Shown here: positions 8,165 to 21,889 of the stretch, piece after piece
Position numbering within the stretch: the first letter of the stretch is position 1
How the letters are laid out: each line of letters starts with the position of its first letter
Source: Saccharothrix longispora
GTDB taxonomy: Bacteria > Actinomycetota > Actinomycetes > Mycobacteriales > Pseudonocardiaceae
Direction of reading: 5' to 3'
Length of the DNA stretch: 64,000 bases
Assembly (NCBI RefSeq): GCF_030852425.1
Contig: NZ_NSDM01000001.1
Location: forward strand, 682,001 to 746,000
Notes under the pieces: model-generated
What the model was told of the DNA's origin: nothing
The model's database searches: none
The model's input: the letters and a program-made list of their open reading frames with translations, nothing else
Translations under genes and position numbers: made by a program

Positions 8165-9262
8165 TCAGCGGCGCTTCTTGCCGCCGCCCTGCTTCTTGCC
8201 CGCGGAACGGTCTGGGCTCAGACCGGGGATCTCGGTGGACGGCTTGGCGGCCCCGGTGGCGGGCTCGTCCTTCGCGTCCTGGTCCTTCGGGTCGGGCGTG
8301 GCGCCGGTCTTGGGGGCCGCCGGCTTGATGCCCGCCGCCTTCGCGCTGACGCGCTTGGGGGCGGGGGGCTGAACGCCCTTCGCACCCGGCTTGGCACCGG
8401 GCTGGGGCTTGGCGCCCGGCCTCGGCTTCACGCCCGGCTTGGGCGCCAGCGCCTGGCGCTGCTCGATCGCCTCGGCCTTCTTCGTCTCTTCCTCGCGGTC
8501 GATGCGGTGGTACACGACGTACTGCTGGCCCAGCGTCCACGCGTTGTTGCTCAGCCAGTACAGCAGGATCGCGACCGGGAAGAAGAGGCCGCCGACGAGC
8601 ACGCCGATCGGGAACAAGTACAGCGTCAGCTTGTTCATGATCGCGGTCTGCGGGTTGTCCGCCGCGGCCTGCGTCTGGCGGGCCACCGAGTGCCGCGCGG
8701 TGAAGTGCGTGGCGATCGAGGCGATGATCATCAGCGGGATCGAGACCAGCAGCACGGCGTTGCGCGACGTCGCGAACTCCGCCAGCTGGTCGGCCGGCAT
8801 CGTGATGAACGTCGACAGGTTCGCGCCGAACAGCTTGGCGTTGACGAACGACTCCACGCCCTGCGCGTCGAAGAAGTAGACCTCGCCCCAGTTGGGCCTG
8901 AACGAGCGCAGCACGTGGAACAGGCCGATGAACACCGGGATCTGCACGAGCATCGGCAGGCAGCCGCCGAGCGGGTTGACCCCGTGCTCGGACTGGAGCT
9001 TCTGCATCTCCTGCGCCTGGCGCTGCTTGTCGTTCGCGTACTTCTTCTTGATCTTCTGCAGCTCCGGCGCGAACTCCTGCATCTTGCGCATGGAGCGGAC
9101 CTGGCCGACGAACGGCTTGAACAGGATCGCGCGGAGCGTGAAGACGAGGAACACCACGGACAGCGCCCACGCGAACCCGCTCGACTCGCCGAAGACGTGG
9201 CCGAACACCCAGTGCCAACACCACAGGATGAAGGACACCGGGTAGTAGATGAAGTTGAGCAC
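8165..9262 (-). CDS. yidC: Membrane protein insertase YidC
   Basis: 365 residues from GTG 9262 with GGAG upstream. The YidC core has five membrane segments: one near residues 27-50 (SGFAWALSVVFLVFTLRAILF), containing the conserved arginine of the hydrophilic groove, a pair around 100-125 (PLGGCLPMLVQIPVFIGLF), then LLVSIPLMIIASIATHF and LTLYLFPIGVLVGGLFFPVAILLY-like helices. The long tail after about residue 265 is basic and rich in Pro, Ala and Lys (PKPGVKPRPGAKPQPGAK) and ends GGGKKRR; it probably contacts ribosomes. YidC inserts membrane proteins alone or with SecYEG. Four bases separate it from yidD. Confidence 0.97.
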   Translation of the reverse strand: MLNFIYYPVSFILWCWHWVFGHVFGESSGFAWALSVVFLVFTLRAILFKPFVGQVRSMRKMQEFAPELQKIKKKYANDKQRQAQEMQKLQSEHGVNPLGGCLPMLVQIPVFIGLFHVLRSFRPNWGEVYFFDAQGVESFVNAKLFGANLSTFITMPADQLAEFATSRNAVLLVSIPLMIIASIATHFTARHSVARQTQAAADNPQTAIMNKLTLYLFPIGVLVGGLFFPVAILLYWLSNNAWTLGQQYVVYHRIDREEETKKAEAIEQRQALAPKPGVKPRPGAKPQPGAKPGAKGVQPPAPKRVSAKAAGIKPAAPKTGATPDPKDQDAKDEPATGAAKPSTEIPGLSPDRSAGKKQGGGKKRR

Positions 9263-9265
9263 TTG

Positions 9266-9538
9266 CTACTCCTCGGCAGGAAGGTCGGGGACCGCGCTCC
9301 GCCGGGGCGGGACCGGGTCCAGGCCACCAGGGTGCCAGGGTCCGCAGCGGCCCAGTCGACGCAGGGTCAACCAGGAGCCGCGCAGCGCACCGTGGACGGT
9401 CAACGCCTCCACCGCGTAGGCACTGCAACTGGGGTGGAAGCGGCAGGTCGGTGGCAGCGCCGGCGAGATGAACTTCCGGTAGAAGCGCACCGGCAGCAGC
9501 AGGGCCCGAGCGACGGGGCTCGCCAGGGGGGTCGTCAT
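9266..9538 (-). CDS. yidD: Membrane protein insertion efficiency factor YidD
   Basis: 90 residues from ATG 9538, overlapping the rnpA stop by four bases. The conserved YidD core is RFYRKFISPALPPTCRFHPSCSAYAVEAL followed by GSWLTLRRLGRCGPWHPGG, shown here in pieces: both Cys residues of CRFHPSC and the RCGPWHPGG motif are intact. YidD is a small amphipathic inner-membrane-associated protein that helps YidC-dependent insertion; its place between rnpA and yidC is the usual one. Confidence 0.97.
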   Translation of the reverse strand: MTTPLASPVARALLLPVRFYRKFISPALPPTCRFHPSCSAYAVEALTVHGALRGSWLTLRRLGRCGPWHPGGLDPVPPRRSAVPDLPAEE

Positions 9539-9912
9539 CGCAGCACCTTGCGCAGCGCCGCGTCGAGGTCGTGGCCGAGCTCGGCGCTGTCCGCATCGGC
9601 TGACGGTGCCAACGCACGCACGACGAGGGAAGTTCCGGGGGGCAGCGAGGGGAGCCGGTCGCGCACGAGGTGGCGCAACTTCCGGCTCACCCTGTGCCGG
9701 ACGACGGAGTTGCCCACGGCCTTGCTCACGACGAAGCCCACCTTGGAGGCGTCCAAGGTGGGCTGCGCCGAGGTGCTCGCCCCGGACGGGGTGCCGCCGG
9801 GCTGCGCCGTCAGGACGTGCACGACCAGCCGGGACCGTCCTGCCCGGCGGCCCCGGCGGACCACCAGGCCGAAGTCCTGGCTGCGGGTCAGCCGGTTGGC
9901 CGCGGGAAGCAC
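9535..9912 (-). CDS. rnpA: Ribonuclease P protein component
   Basis: 125 residues from GTG 9912. The protein starts MLPAANRLTRSQDFGLVVRRGRRAGR and carries the RNR-like signature as GNSVVRHRVSRKLRHLVRD, which contacts the RNase P RNA and pre-tRNA leader. A variable loop rich in Gly, Ser and Thr (GGTPSGASTSAQPT) interrupts the fold near residue 45. The protein supports 5-prime maturation of tRNAs. It follows rpmH by 13 bases. Confidence 0.97.
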   Translation of the reverse strand: MLPAANRLTRSQDFGLVVRRGRRAGRSRLVVHVLTAQPGGTPSGASTSAQPTLDASKVGFVVSKAVGNSVVRHRVSRKLRHLVRDRLPSLPPGTSLVVRALAPSADADSAELGHDLDAALRKVLR

Positions 9913-9925
9913 GGCGCTGCGGCGA

Positions 9926-10069
9926 TCAGGCGGACAGCTGCTTGCGGCCCTTGCCACGGCGTGCGGCCAGGATGGCGCGACCCGCGCGGGTGCGCATGCG
10001 CAGCCGGAACCCGTGGGTCTTGGCACGGCGGCGGTTGTTGGGCTGGAAGGTGCGCTTACCCTTGCTCAC
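9926..10069 (-). CDS. rpmH: 50S ribosomal protein L34
   Basis: 47 residues from GTG 10069: [20 protein letters not shown] followed by [22 protein letters not shown]. This is the complete L34 signature. It is a small basic protein of the large ribosomal subunit, and the classical gene on the other side of dnaA. First gene of the minus-strand rpmH-rnpA-yidD-yidC-jag unit. Confidence 0.99.
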   Translation of the reverse strand: MSKGKRTFQPNNRRRAKTHGFRLRMRTRAGRAILAARRGKGRKQLSA

Positions 10070-10302
10070 GGTCGGACTCCCGGTGCTAACTGCCAAGCAG
10101 GTCTGTGGTCGTCCCCTGCCGTTTCGTGGGCGCGCGAAGAGCACTCCGCGCGAGCGGGAGACGGTTACGAGGGTACGCAGCCCCCGGGGCGCTGTTCAAA
10201 TCGGGGTCGTCCCCGGGGGCGGTCGGCGTCGTCGGCACCCGGGCGCGGGCGGAGGTGTACCCCGGGTTGACCCCCGGAAAACACTTGCCCCACCAGCGTG
10301 TC

Positions 10303-10331
10303 TTGTGGCACGGGCCGCACCTTGTTAGCGT
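10303..10331 (+). promoter_or_regulatory. Probable dnaA promoter (distal)
   Basis: TTGTGG at 10303-10308 and TAGCGT at 10326-10331 are spaced by 17 bases, a good vegetative-sigma match directed toward dnaA. The leader would be about 205 bases. Confidence 0.5.
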
Positions 10332-10440
10332 GCTGCCTTCGCGGGCAGGAGCGGGCCGGTGAGCCGCCGCCGCGCAGACCGCAGGTGCTCGGAAAGCAAC
10401 GGGGGGAGCCGCTGCGCTCCGCCGCGCGTTCGTGCACAGT

Positions 10441-10470
10441 TGTGGATAACTCTGTGGATGCCTCTATTCT
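10441..10470 (+). promoter_or_regulatory. DnaA boxes overlapping a proximal dnaA promoter
   Basis: TGTGGATAA at 10441-10449 is a perfect DnaA box (reverse of TTATCCACA), and TGTGGATGC at 10453-10461 is a weaker one. A TATTCT -10-like box lies at 10465-10470, so bound DnaA would cover the -35 region. This suggests DnaA autorepression. Confidence 0.6.
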
Positions 10471-10542
10471 CCGTGTCCACGTCGTGGAAGTCCCCCGGGG
10501 GACTGACCGCGGAGGAGTCACCGAGGGGAGGGGAGCGCTGAG

Positions 10543-12159
10543 GTGTCCGACCACCAGACCGACCTGGGTCGCGTGTGGGAGCAGGTCGTGCAGGAGTTGG
10601 CCGCCAGCACGCTGTCCCCCCAGCAACGGGCGTGGATGCGGGTGACCCGTCCCATCGGTCTGCTCGACGGAACCGCGCTGCTGGCCGCGCCGAGCGACTT
10701 CGCCAAGGAAGCGATCGAGCGCGCGCTGCGCGAGCCCATCACCGCCGCCCTCTCGCGCCGGCTCGGCCGCGCCGTCTCGCTGGCCGTCAAGGTCGACTCG
10801 CCGGACCCCGTCACCGCGCCCATCCCCGTGCCGACCGCCGTGCCCGGCCCCGGTCACGGGCAGGTCCCGATCGGCGGGACGCAGGCTCCCCACAACGGCG
10901 GCCCCGCGCCGATCACCCCCCTGCCCGGCGTCCCCCTGCCCGGCGCGCTCCTCCCCACCCCCGAGCCGGAGACCGACGGGGACGAGGGCGAGGAGGTCGA
11001 CGAGCAGGCCGAGGCGCTCGCCACCGTGAACGAGATCTGGCCGACCTTCGGCGGCGGGCAGCACGCGCCGGCGCCGACCGGCGTGCCGTACACGCGACCG
11101 GCGAACCCGGCGTCCTCGCAGACCCGGCTGAACGAGAAGTACAACTTCGACACCTTCGTCATCGGCGCGTCCAACCGCTTCGCGCACGCCGCGGCCGTCG
11201 CGGTCGCCGAGGCGCCCGCCCGCGCGTACAACCCCCTGTTCATCTGGGGCGAGTCCGGTCTGGGCAAGACGCACCTGCTGCACGCCGTCGGGCACTACGC
11301 CCAGCGCCTGTTCCCGGGCATGCGCGTGCGGTACGTGTCGACGGAGGAGTTCACCAACGACTTCATCAACTCCCTGCGCGACGACCGCAAGGTCGCCTTC
11401 CAGCGCCGCTACCGGGACATCGACGTGCTCCTCGTCGACGACATCCAGTTCCTGGAGGGCAAGGAGGGCACGCAGGAGGAGTTCTTCCACACCTTCAACA
11501 CGCTGCACAACTCGAACAAGCAGATCGTCGTGTCCTCGGACCGGCCGCCCAAGCGGCTGGAGACCCTGGAGGACCGCCTGCGCACCCGGTTCGAGTGGGG
11601 CCTGATCACGGACATCCAGCCGCCCGAGCTGGAGACCCGCATCGCGATCCTCCGCAAGAAGGCGGCGCAGGACCGGTTGGCCGCGCCCGCCGAGGTGCTG
11701 GAGTTCATCGCGGCCCGGATCGAGCGCAACATCCGCGAGCTGGAGGGCGCGCTCATCCGCGTCACCGCGTTCGCCTCGCTCAACCGGCAGCCGGTCGACG
11801 TGCAGCTGGCCGAGATAGTGCTGCGCGACCTGATCCCGGACTCGCACGCCCCGGAGATCACCGCGCCCACGATCATGGCGGTCACCGCGGAGTTCTTCTC
11901 CGTGTCCATAGACGACCTGTGCGGCCCCGGCAAGACGAAGGTCCTGGCCCAGGCGCGGCAGATCTCCATGTACCTGTGCCGCGAGCTGACCGACCTGTCG
12001 CTGCCGAAGATCGGCCAGACGTTCGGCGGTCGCGACCACACGACGGTGATGCACGCGGACAAGAAGATCCGCAAGGAGATGGCCGAGCGCCGCCGCGTCT
12101 ACGAGCAGGTGCAGGAGCTGACGTCGCGCATCAAGCAGCGCGCCCGCCGCACCCCCTGA
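10543..12159 (+). CDS. dnaA: Chromosomal replication initiator protein DnaA
   Basis: 538 residues from GTG 10543. Domain I (residues 1-90, [21 protein letters not shown] in part) recruits partners; a long Pro/Gly/acidic linker (about 95-195) is domain II, expanded as in Streptomyces. Domain III is the AAA+ motor with Walker A GESGLGKT near 236-243, Walker [11 protein letters not shown] near 296-305 and sensor text. Domain IV has the DnaA-box-binding helix-turn-helix with [15 protein letters not shown] near residue 493. The protein opens oriC just downstream. Probable autoregulation through boxes at 10441-10461. Confidence 0.99.
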   Translation: MSDHQTDLGRVWEQVVQELAASTLSPQQRAWMRVTRPIGLLDGTALLAAPSDFAKEAIERALREPITAALSRRLGRAVSLAVKVDSPDPVTAPIPVPTAVPGPGHGQVPIGGTQAPHNGGPAPITPLPGVPLPGALLPTPEPETDGDEGEEVDEQAEALATVNEIWPTFGGGQHAPAPTGVPYTRPANPASSQTRLNEKYNFDTFVIGASNRFAHAAAVAVAEAPARAYNPLFIWGESGLGKTHLLHAVGHYAQRLFPGMRVRYVSTEEFTNDFINSLRDDRKVAFQRRYRDIDVLLVDDIQFLEGKEGTQEEFFHTFNTLHNSNKQIVVSSDRPPKRLETLEDRLRTRFEWGLITDIQPPELETRIAILRKKAAQDRLAAPAEVLEFIAARIERNIRELEGALIRVTAFASLNRQPVDVQLAEIVLRDLIPDSHAPEITAPTIMAVTAEFFSVSIDDLCGPGKTKVLAQARQISMYLCRELTDLSLPKIGQTFGGRDHTTVMHADKKIRKEMAERRRVYEQVQELTSRIKQRARRTP

Positions 12160-12250
12160 CGCTCGCAAGCGTTTGCCCCACCCTCGCCCCCGTCGCACGC
12201 ACCACCGCGGCGGGGGCTCTCCGCACCCGAGGGCCCAACGCCCGGGTCGC

Positions 12251-12338
12251 GCGAGTCGTACGTCCGGGCCCCGCGAGTCGTACGTCCGGGCCCCGCGAGT
12301 CGTACGTCCGGGCCCCGTGAGTCCTACGTCCGGGTCGG
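12251..12338. repeat. Four tandem 22-bp units (family shared with 60.8-61.0 kb)
   Basis: Units start at 12251, 12273, 12295 and 12317. The first three are identical, beginning GCGAGTCGTACGTCCGGG and ending in CCCC; the fourth is diverged (GTGAGTCCTACGTCCGGGTC). The core has a CGTACG palindrome. The same 22-base register and core recur at 60813-60968. Position is 92 bases past dnaA, within oriC. Confidence 0.9.
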
Positions 12339-12625
12339 GTGGGTCCGCCGTCCGGGGCCCTCGTCCGCCGCTCCGCCCCCCGCCGCACCAGGGGAACCGC
12401 CGCCGCACCCGGGGAGCGCCCGGCCCGCACCCGGGGGCGGCGGGCCCGGTCGGCGGAGCGCCGGCGACACCCGGGTGCGGCACCCGCCGAACGCCCGCGC
12501 CCGGGCCGTCCCCGGGGCGCGACCCCCTGCGGAACCGGTTCCGGGCGACATCACCCGGTCGGGAGCGGGAAATACCACGTGTCCAGGCCCTCAAGGTCGT
12601 TCCAGCAGGTCGGCGGCACGGCCGA

Positions 12626-12653
12626 CCGCAGGTGCACCCGGGTGCACCTGCGG
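12626..12653. repeat. 28-bp perfect palindrome in oriC
   Basis: The half CCGCAGGTGCACCC is followed at once by its exact reverse complement, with no spacer. It ends seven bases before a perfect DnaA box (12661-12669). Likely a dimeric protein-binding site or a cruciform-prone element; the binder is unknown. Confidence 0.9.
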
Positions 12654-12660
12654 CGACGAG

Positions 12661-12669
12661 TTGTCCACA
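12661..12669 (+). promoter_or_regulatory. DnaA box in oriC
   Basis: TTGTCCACA, the exact high-GC actinobacterial DnaA-box consensus. Confidence 0.85.
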
Positions 12670-12895
12670 GCCGCGGCAAAACGCCCCGTCGGGGGAGATC
12701 CGCACCACGATCACCCTGTGCAGCACCCGGGTACAACCCCGCCCACACCCGGGGATGAACCCGGGGACAACTCGGCCTTCCTGTGGACCGAACGGGGCAC
12801 CTCGCGAGTTCTCCCCGGGTGCGCCGAGTTGTCCCCGGGTGCGACCCCGTGTCCGTCCACACCTCCGCGAGGGTGGCGAGCAGCCAAAACGGGGG

Positions 12896-12913
12896 TTGTC
12901 CACACAATCCACA
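12896..12913 (+). promoter_or_regulatory. Back-to-back DnaA boxes in oriC
   Basis: TTGTCCACA (12896-12904, consensus) is directly followed by CAATCCACA (12905-12913, two mismatches to TTATCCACA). The pair borders the AT-rich stretch at 12919-12967, as expected for DnaA boxes that anchor unwinding. Confidence 0.8.
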
Positions 12914-12918
12914 GCCCT

Positions 12919-12967
12919 TACTGCTGTTGCTGTTGTCTTCCCTTGAAGAGAAGAACAAAAGAAAAAC
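12919..12967. other. AT-rich candidate DNA-unwinding element
   Basis: The run around TTGAAGAGAAGAACAAAAGA is the lowest-GC stretch of oriC and lies directly beside the DnaA-box pair. It is the best candidate for the initial melting site; this is inferred from composition only. Confidence 0.5.
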
Positions 12968-13158
12968 AGGCGGCGGTCGGGCCCGGGGACGGAGGCTCCG
13001 CCCCCGGGGTGGACCCGAGATGACGAAGGACGCCCCGACGCTCTACGGTGGGGAGCCTCCGCGCCGAGGGTCGGACCGATCCGGCGAGGGACGCGGCTCC
13101 CAACCCCCACCGCAACACGAGCTGTTGCCGCTCATGCCGACTTGAGGAAGGACGCCTC

Positions 13159-14295
13159 ATGAAGATCCGCGTCGAGCGCGACGGCCTGGCCGACGCCGTC
13201 GCCTGGGTCGCCCGCAGCCTGCCGTCCAGGCCGCCCGTCCCGGTGCTCGGCGGCGTCCTGCTGGACGCGGGTGCGGAGGACGGGTCGGGCGAGGCGCTCA
13301 CCGTCTCCGGCTTCGACTACGAGGTGTCCGCCCAGTGCGGCGTCCCGGCCACCATCGCCGACGGCGGCAAGGCGCTCGTCTCGGGCCGCCTGCTGGCCGA
13401 CATCACCAAGGCGCTGCCGAACCACCCGGTCGAGATCGCGGTGGACGGCTCCCGGATGACCATCTCGTGCGGCAGCGCCCGGTTCTCCCTGCCGACGATG
13501 CCGGTCGAGGACTACCCGCAGCTGCCGTCCATGCCGCAGCTGGCCGGCGAGCTGCCCGGCGAGGTCTTCGGCGAGGCGGTCTCCCAGGTGGCGGTCGCGG
13601 CGGGCAAGGACGACACCCTGCCGATGCTGACCGGCGTGCGGCTGGAGATCGGCGAGGGCAAGCTGACCCTCGTGGCCACCGACCGCTTCCGCCTCGCGAT
13701 GCGCGAGTTCCCGTGGGAGCCGAACGCCGGGCTCGGCGAGGTCGCCGTCCTCGTGCCGGCCAAGACCCTGAACGACTCCGCGAAGACGCTCGGCGCGTCC
13801 GGCGCGAAGGTCCAGCTGTCGCTCGCCGCCAACGACGGGCTGCTCGGCCTGTCCGGCACGGGCCGCCGCACGACCACCCGCCTGCTCGACGCCGACTTCC
13901 CGAAGTACCGCCAGCTGCTGCCCAGCGAGCACTCGGCCGCCGCGATCATCGAGGTCGACGCCCTGGTGCAGGCGATCAAGCGCGTGTCGCTGGTCGCCGA
14001 GCGCGGCACGCAGGTCCGGCTGGAGTTCGTCGAGGCGGGCCTGCGCCTGTCGGCCGGCGGCGACGACGAGGGCAGCGCCGAGGAGGAGCTGCCGGTCCAG
14101 TACGACGGCGACCCGGTGACCATCGCGTTCAACCCGAACTACCTGCTCGAGGGCCTCCAGGCGGTGCGCACCCCGCGCGCCCACTTGTCGTTCACCACAC
14201 CCAGTCGCCCCGCGCTTCTCAAGCCGGTGGACGAGGATGGGAACGTGGCGCCGGGCTACCTGTACCTGTTGATGCCCGTGCGCCTGCCCGGCTGA
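13159..14295 (+). CDS. dnaN: DNA polymerase III sliding clamp (beta subunit)
   Basis: 378 residues from ATG 13159, with GAGGAAGGAC upstream. The three tandem clamp domains are visible: start [20 protein letters not shown], a middle region with [27 protein letters not shown], and the C-terminal [12 protein letters not shown]. The dimer encircles DNA and tethers DNA polymerase and mismatch and translesion partners. It is the first gene after oriC; gnd follows 41 bases later. Confidence 0.99.
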   Translation: MKIRVERDGLADAVAWVARSLPSRPPVPVLGGVLLDAGAEDGSGEALTVSGFDYEVSAQCGVPATIADGGKALVSGRLLADITKALPNHPVEIAVDGSRMTISCGSARFSLPTMPVEDYPQLPSMPQLAGELPGEVFGEAVSQVAVAAGKDDTLPMLTGVRLEIGEGKLTLVATDRFRLAMREFPWEPNAGLGEVAVLVPAKTLNDSAKTLGASGAKVQLSLAANDGLLGLSGTGRRTTTRLLDADFPKYRQLLPSEHSAAAIIEVDALVQAIKRVSLVAERGTQVRLEFVEAGLRLSAGGDDEGSAEEELPVQYDGDPVTIAFNPNYLLEGLQAVRTPRAHLSFTTPSRPALLKPVDEDGNVAPGYLYLLMPVRLPG

Positions 14296-14336
14296 TCCAC
14301 AACGCCATCCACAGACGCTAGGGAAGAGGAACGACC

Positions 14337-15251
14337 GTGCAGCTCGGACTCGTCGGCCTCGGCAAGATGGGCTTCAACATGCGCGAGCGCATCCGCCGCG
14401 CGGGGCACGAGGTGGTCGGCTACGACCGCAACCCGGACGTCACCGACGCCGAGTCGCTCGCCGACATGGTGGGCAGGCTCAGCGCGCCGCGCGTGGTGTG
14501 GGTGATGGTGCCCGCCGGCGACATCACCCGGCAGACCATCGCCGACCTGGGTGACCTGCTCGACGAGGGCGACCTCGTCATCGACGGCGGCAACTCGCGC
14601 TTCACCGACGACACGGAGAACGCCGAGGCGCTCAAGGCCAAGGGCGTGCACTACATGGACGCCGGCGTGTCCGGTGGCGTGTGGGGCCTGGAGGTCGGCT
14701 ACGGCCTGATGGTCGGTGGCGAGCCCGAGGACGTCGAGCGGGCCATGCCGATCTTCGACGCGCTGCGCCCCGAGGGGCCGCGCGAGGAGGGCTTCGCGCA
14801 CGCGGGCCCGGTCGGCGCCGGCCACTTCGCGAAGATGGTCCACAACGGCATCGAGTACGGCCTGATGCAGGCGTACGCCGAGGGCTTCGAGCTGCTGGAG
14901 GCGTCCGAGCTGGTGCAGGACGTGCCGGCGACGATCAAGGCGTGGCAGCGCGGCACGGTCGTCCGCTCGTGGCTGCTGGACCTGCTGGTCCGCGCGCTGG
15001 AGTCGGACCCCGAGCTGGACGACCTGCGCGGCCACGTCGAGGACTCCGGCGAGGGCCGGTGGACGGTGGAGGAGGCGATCAAGCACGCGGTGCCCGCGCC
15101 GGTGATCTCCGCCGCGCTGTTCGCCCGGTTCGCGTCGCGCCAGGACGACTCGCCCGCCATGCGCGCGGTCGCGGCGCTGCGCAACCAGTTCGGCGGCCAC
15201 GCCGTGGTGACCGCGGGTCCTTCGTCCGGTTCCGGCTCCACGCAGAGCTGA
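14337..15251 (+). CDS. gnd: 6-phosphogluconate dehydrogenase, decarboxylating (NAD-type, short)
   Basis: 304 residues from GTG 14337 with GAGGAACGACC upstream. The N-terminal Rossmann motif is [17 protein letters not shown]; the substrate motifs [11 protein letters not shown] and [14 protein letters not shown] are intact, as is the catalytic lysine region [20 protein letters not shown]. The short (about 300-residue) class oxidises 6-phosphogluconate to ribulose 5-phosphate in the pentose phosphate pathway and often uses NAD. Its place between dnaN and recF is common in actinobacteria. The recF start follows five bases after the stop. Confidence 0.95.
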   Translation: MQLGLVGLGKMGFNMRERIRRAGHEVVGYDRNPDVTDAESLADMVGRLSAPRVVWVMVPAGDITRQTIADLGDLLDEGDLVIDGGNSRFTDDTENAEALKAKGVHYMDAGVSGGVWGLEVGYGLMVGGEPEDVERAMPIFDALRPEGPREEGFAHAGPVGAGHFAKMVHNGIEYGLMQAYAEGFELLEASELVQDVPATIKAWQRGTVVRSWLLDLLVRALESDPELDDLRGHVEDSGEGRWTVEEAIKHAVPAPVISAALFARFASRQDDSPAMRAVAALRNQFGGHAVVTAGPSSGSGSTQS

Positions 15252-15256
15252 CGCCG

Positions 15257-16372
15257 TTGTACGTCCGGCACCTCCAGGTCACCGACTTCAGGTCGTGGGA
15301 GCACGCCGACCTGGCGTTCGAGCCGGGCGTGAGCGTGCTGGTCGGGCGCAACGGCCAGGGCAAGACGAACCTGGTCGAGGCGCTGGGCTACGTGGCCACC
15401 CTGGGTTCCCACCGGGTGGCCACGGACGCGCCGCTGGTCCGGCACGGCGCCTCCCGCGCCGTGGTCCGGACGGCGGTGGTCAACGAGGGGCGCGAGCTGC
15501 TGGTCGAGCTGGAGGTCACGCCGGGCAGGGCGAACCGGGCGCGGATCAACCGCGGCCCCGTGCCGCGCCCGCGCGACGTGCTGGGCATCCTGCGCACGGT
15601 GCTGTTCGCGCCGGAGGACCTGGCGCTGGTGCGCGGCGACCCCGGTGAGCGTCGGCGGTTCCTCGACGAGCTGCTCACCACCCGCTCGCCCCGGTACGCG
15701 GGCGTGCGCGGCGACTACGACCGGGTGCTGCGGCAGCGGGGCGCCCTGCTGAAGACGGTGCGCGCGAGCCGCAACGCCGACCTCGGCACCCTCGACGTGT
15801 GGGACGGCCACCTGGCCCGGCACGGCGCGGAGCTGCTGGCCGGCCGGCTCGACCTGGTCTCGGACATCGCGCCGCACGTGGCCGCGGCGTACGCGGAGGT
15901 CGCGCCGGAGTCGCGGCCGGCGCGGGTCGCGTACCGGTCGAGCCTGGGGGAGGCGTTCCCGGGCGTGCACGACCGCGAGGTGCTGGAGGACGCGCTGCTC
16001 GCCGAGCTGCACCGGGTGCGGCCGCAGGAGGTCGACCGGGGCATGTGCCTGGTCGGCCCGCACCGGGACGACCTGGAGCTGTTCCTCGGCGAGCTGCCGG
16101 CGAAGGGCTACGCGAGCCACGGCGAGTCGTGGTCGTTCGCGCTGGCGCTGCGGCTCGGCGGGTACGAGCTGCTGCGGGCGGAGGCGGCCGAGCCGGTGCT
16201 CGTGCTGGACGACGTGTTCGCCGAGCTGGACCGCGGCCGGCGTCGGCAGCTGGCGAAGGTGGCGGCCGCCGCGGAGCAGGTGCTGATCACCGCGGCCGTC
16301 GCGGAGGACGTGCCGGAGGAACTCGAGGGCGCGCGGTTCGAGGTCGCCCACGGTGAGGTGCGCCGTGTCTGA
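15257..16372 (+). CDS. recF: DNA replication and repair protein RecF
   Basis: 371 residues, probable start TTG 15257 giving [19 protein letters not shown]; no other start fits the conserved opening. Walker A is [14 protein letters not shown] near residues 34-47. The ABC-type signature is in [17 protein letters not shown], and Walker B is [19 protein letters not shown] near residue 315. RecF loads RecA with RecO and RecR at gaps in stalled forks. The gene ends overlapping the dciA start by eight bases. Confidence 0.97.
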   Translation: MYVRHLQVTDFRSWEHADLAFEPGVSVLVGRNGQGKTNLVEALGYVATLGSHRVATDAPLVRHGASRAVVRTAVVNEGRELLVELEVTPGRANRARINRGPVPRPRDVLGILRTVLFAPEDLALVRGDPGERRRFLDELLTTRSPRYAGVRGDYDRVLRQRGALLKTVRASRNADLGTLDVWDGHLARHGAELLAGRLDLVSDIAPHVAAAYAEVAPESRPARVAYRSSLGEAFPGVHDREVLEDALLAELHRVRPQEVDRGMCLVGPHRDDLELFLGELPAKGYASHGESWSFALALRLGGYELLRAEAAEPVLVLDDVFAELDRGRRRQLAKVAAAAEQVLITAAVAEDVPEELEGARFEVAHGEVRRV

Positions 16373-16991
16373 GGAGCTGGACCGATCGGGTGTGACGGGC
16401 TCCACATCTGGGGACAACCCTGTGGATGGTGTGGATAACTCGGCCACGAATCCGGACATGTCCACAGCTGAAGTCGCTGGATCGGGTGGACTGCGGGGGG
16501 CGGACCTGGCACGGGCCGCGCTCGAAGCCGCCCGCGCGTCGGCCAAGGAGCGCGGCGTGCGGGGTGTCCGGAAGGGCACGGCCGGCGCCACCGGGCGTCG
16601 GCGCAGGCGCCGCTGGTCGGGACCGGGCCCGGACGACCGCGACCCGCAGCCCCTCGGCAGGCTGGCCGCGCGGATCGCCGCCGACCGGGGCTGGGTGGAG
16701 CGGCTGGCGGGCGGCCAGGTGTTCGCGCGCTGGCCGAAGCTGGTGGGGGAGGAGCTGGCCGAGCACGCCCGGCCGGTCGCGTTCGAGAACGGCGAGCTGA
16801 CCGTGCAGGCCGACTCGACGGCGTGGGCGACCCAGCTGCGGCTGCTCCAGCGCGAGCTCATCAAGCGCATCGCGGCGGGCGTCGGCAACGGCGTCGTGAC
16901 CAGCCTGAAGGTGCAGGGCCCGGCGGCGCCCAACTGGCGCTTCGGCCCCAGGCACGCCCCAGGCCGAGGGCCACGTGACACCTACGGGTGA
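16365..16991 (+). CDS. dciA: DciA-like helicase loader (DUF721)
   Basis: 208 residues from GTG 16365, inside the recF end. The C-terminal DUF721 domain (about 105-190: [20 protein letters not shown], then [19 protein letters not shown] and [16 protein letters not shown]) is KH-like and binds DnaB helicase in DciA proteins; the mycobacterial Rv0004 is at the same locus. The N-terminal half is a disordered, basic linker (TGRRRRRRW). Bases 16421-16466, coding for residues about 19-34, hold three DnaA-box-like sequences. Confidence 0.9.
   Translation: MSEELDRSGVTGSTSGDNPVDGVDNSATNPDMSTAEVAGSGGLRGADLARAALEAARASAKERGVRGVRKGTAGATGRRRRRRWSGPGPDDRDPQPLGRLAARIAADRGWVERLAGGQVFARWPKLVGEELAEHARPVAFENGELTVQADSTAWATQLRLLQRELIKRIAAGVGNGVVTSLKVQGPAAPNWRFGPRHAPGRGPRDTYG
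16421..16466. promoter_or_regulatory. DnaA-box cluster inside the 5-prime part of dciA
   Basis: TGTGGATGG (16421-16429), TGTGGATAA (16430-16438, perfect box on the minus strand) and ATGTCCACA (16458-16466, one mismatch to TTGTCCACA) lie in 46 bases. They encode a low-complexity peptide (NPVDGVDN), so the protein imposes little constraint. Confidence 0.6.
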
Positions 16992-19196
<2,205 letters not shown>

Positions 19197-19242
19197 CCGT
19201 CCCCGCCCCGACCCCGCTGGCTTGCCCTAAGGAAGAAGAACT

Positions 19243-21861
<2,619 letters not shown>

Positions 21862-21889
21862 CGCGCGAACGAGAGGTTGAGGACTGCTC

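Larger units (their letters stand above)
10070..10542. other. rpmH-dnaA divergent intergenic region
   Basis: 473 bases without a gene. It holds the divergent promoters of rpmH and dnaA, two dnaA promoter candidates (10303-10331 and around 10465-10470) and a perfect DnaA box (10441-10449) next to a weaker one (10453-10461). CCCGGG-type motifs resembling those in oriC occur near 10213, 10238 and 10260. No small ORF with a ribosome site was seen. Confidence 0.7.
12160..13158. other. oriC: Chromosomal origin of replication oriC (dnaA-dnaN spacer)
   Basis: 999 non-coding bases between dnaA and dnaN. It contains perfect DnaA boxes TTGTCCACA at 12661-12669 and 12896-12904, an adjoining CAATCCACA (12905-12913), weaker boxes such as CCGTCCACA (12853-12861) and TTGTCCCCG (12829-12837 and, reversed, 12762-12770), a comparatively AT-rich stretch (12919-12967) suited to unwinding, a four-unit 22-bp repeat (12251-12338), a 28-bp perfect palindrome (12626-12653) and about ten CCCGGG-centred motifs. 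Position and box content match actinobacterial oriC. Only two consensus boxes are seen, fewer than in Streptomyces. Confidence 0.92.

Noticed and set aside
8911..8921. CACGTGGAAC resembling half of a parS site inside yidC
   Set aside because: Only one arm matches; the other arm has several mismatches.
10165..13110. A 981-codon open frame on the minus strand across dnaA and oriC
   Set aside because: High GC gives long antisense frames. The text is Arg/Gly/Pro-rich with no motif, and covers dnaA and DnaA boxes.
15257..15268. TTGTACGTCCGG at the recF start as another copy of the 22-bp repeat
   Set aside because: Only the inner 10 bases resemble the unit; it is coding for the conserved RecF start and lacks the GAGTC part.
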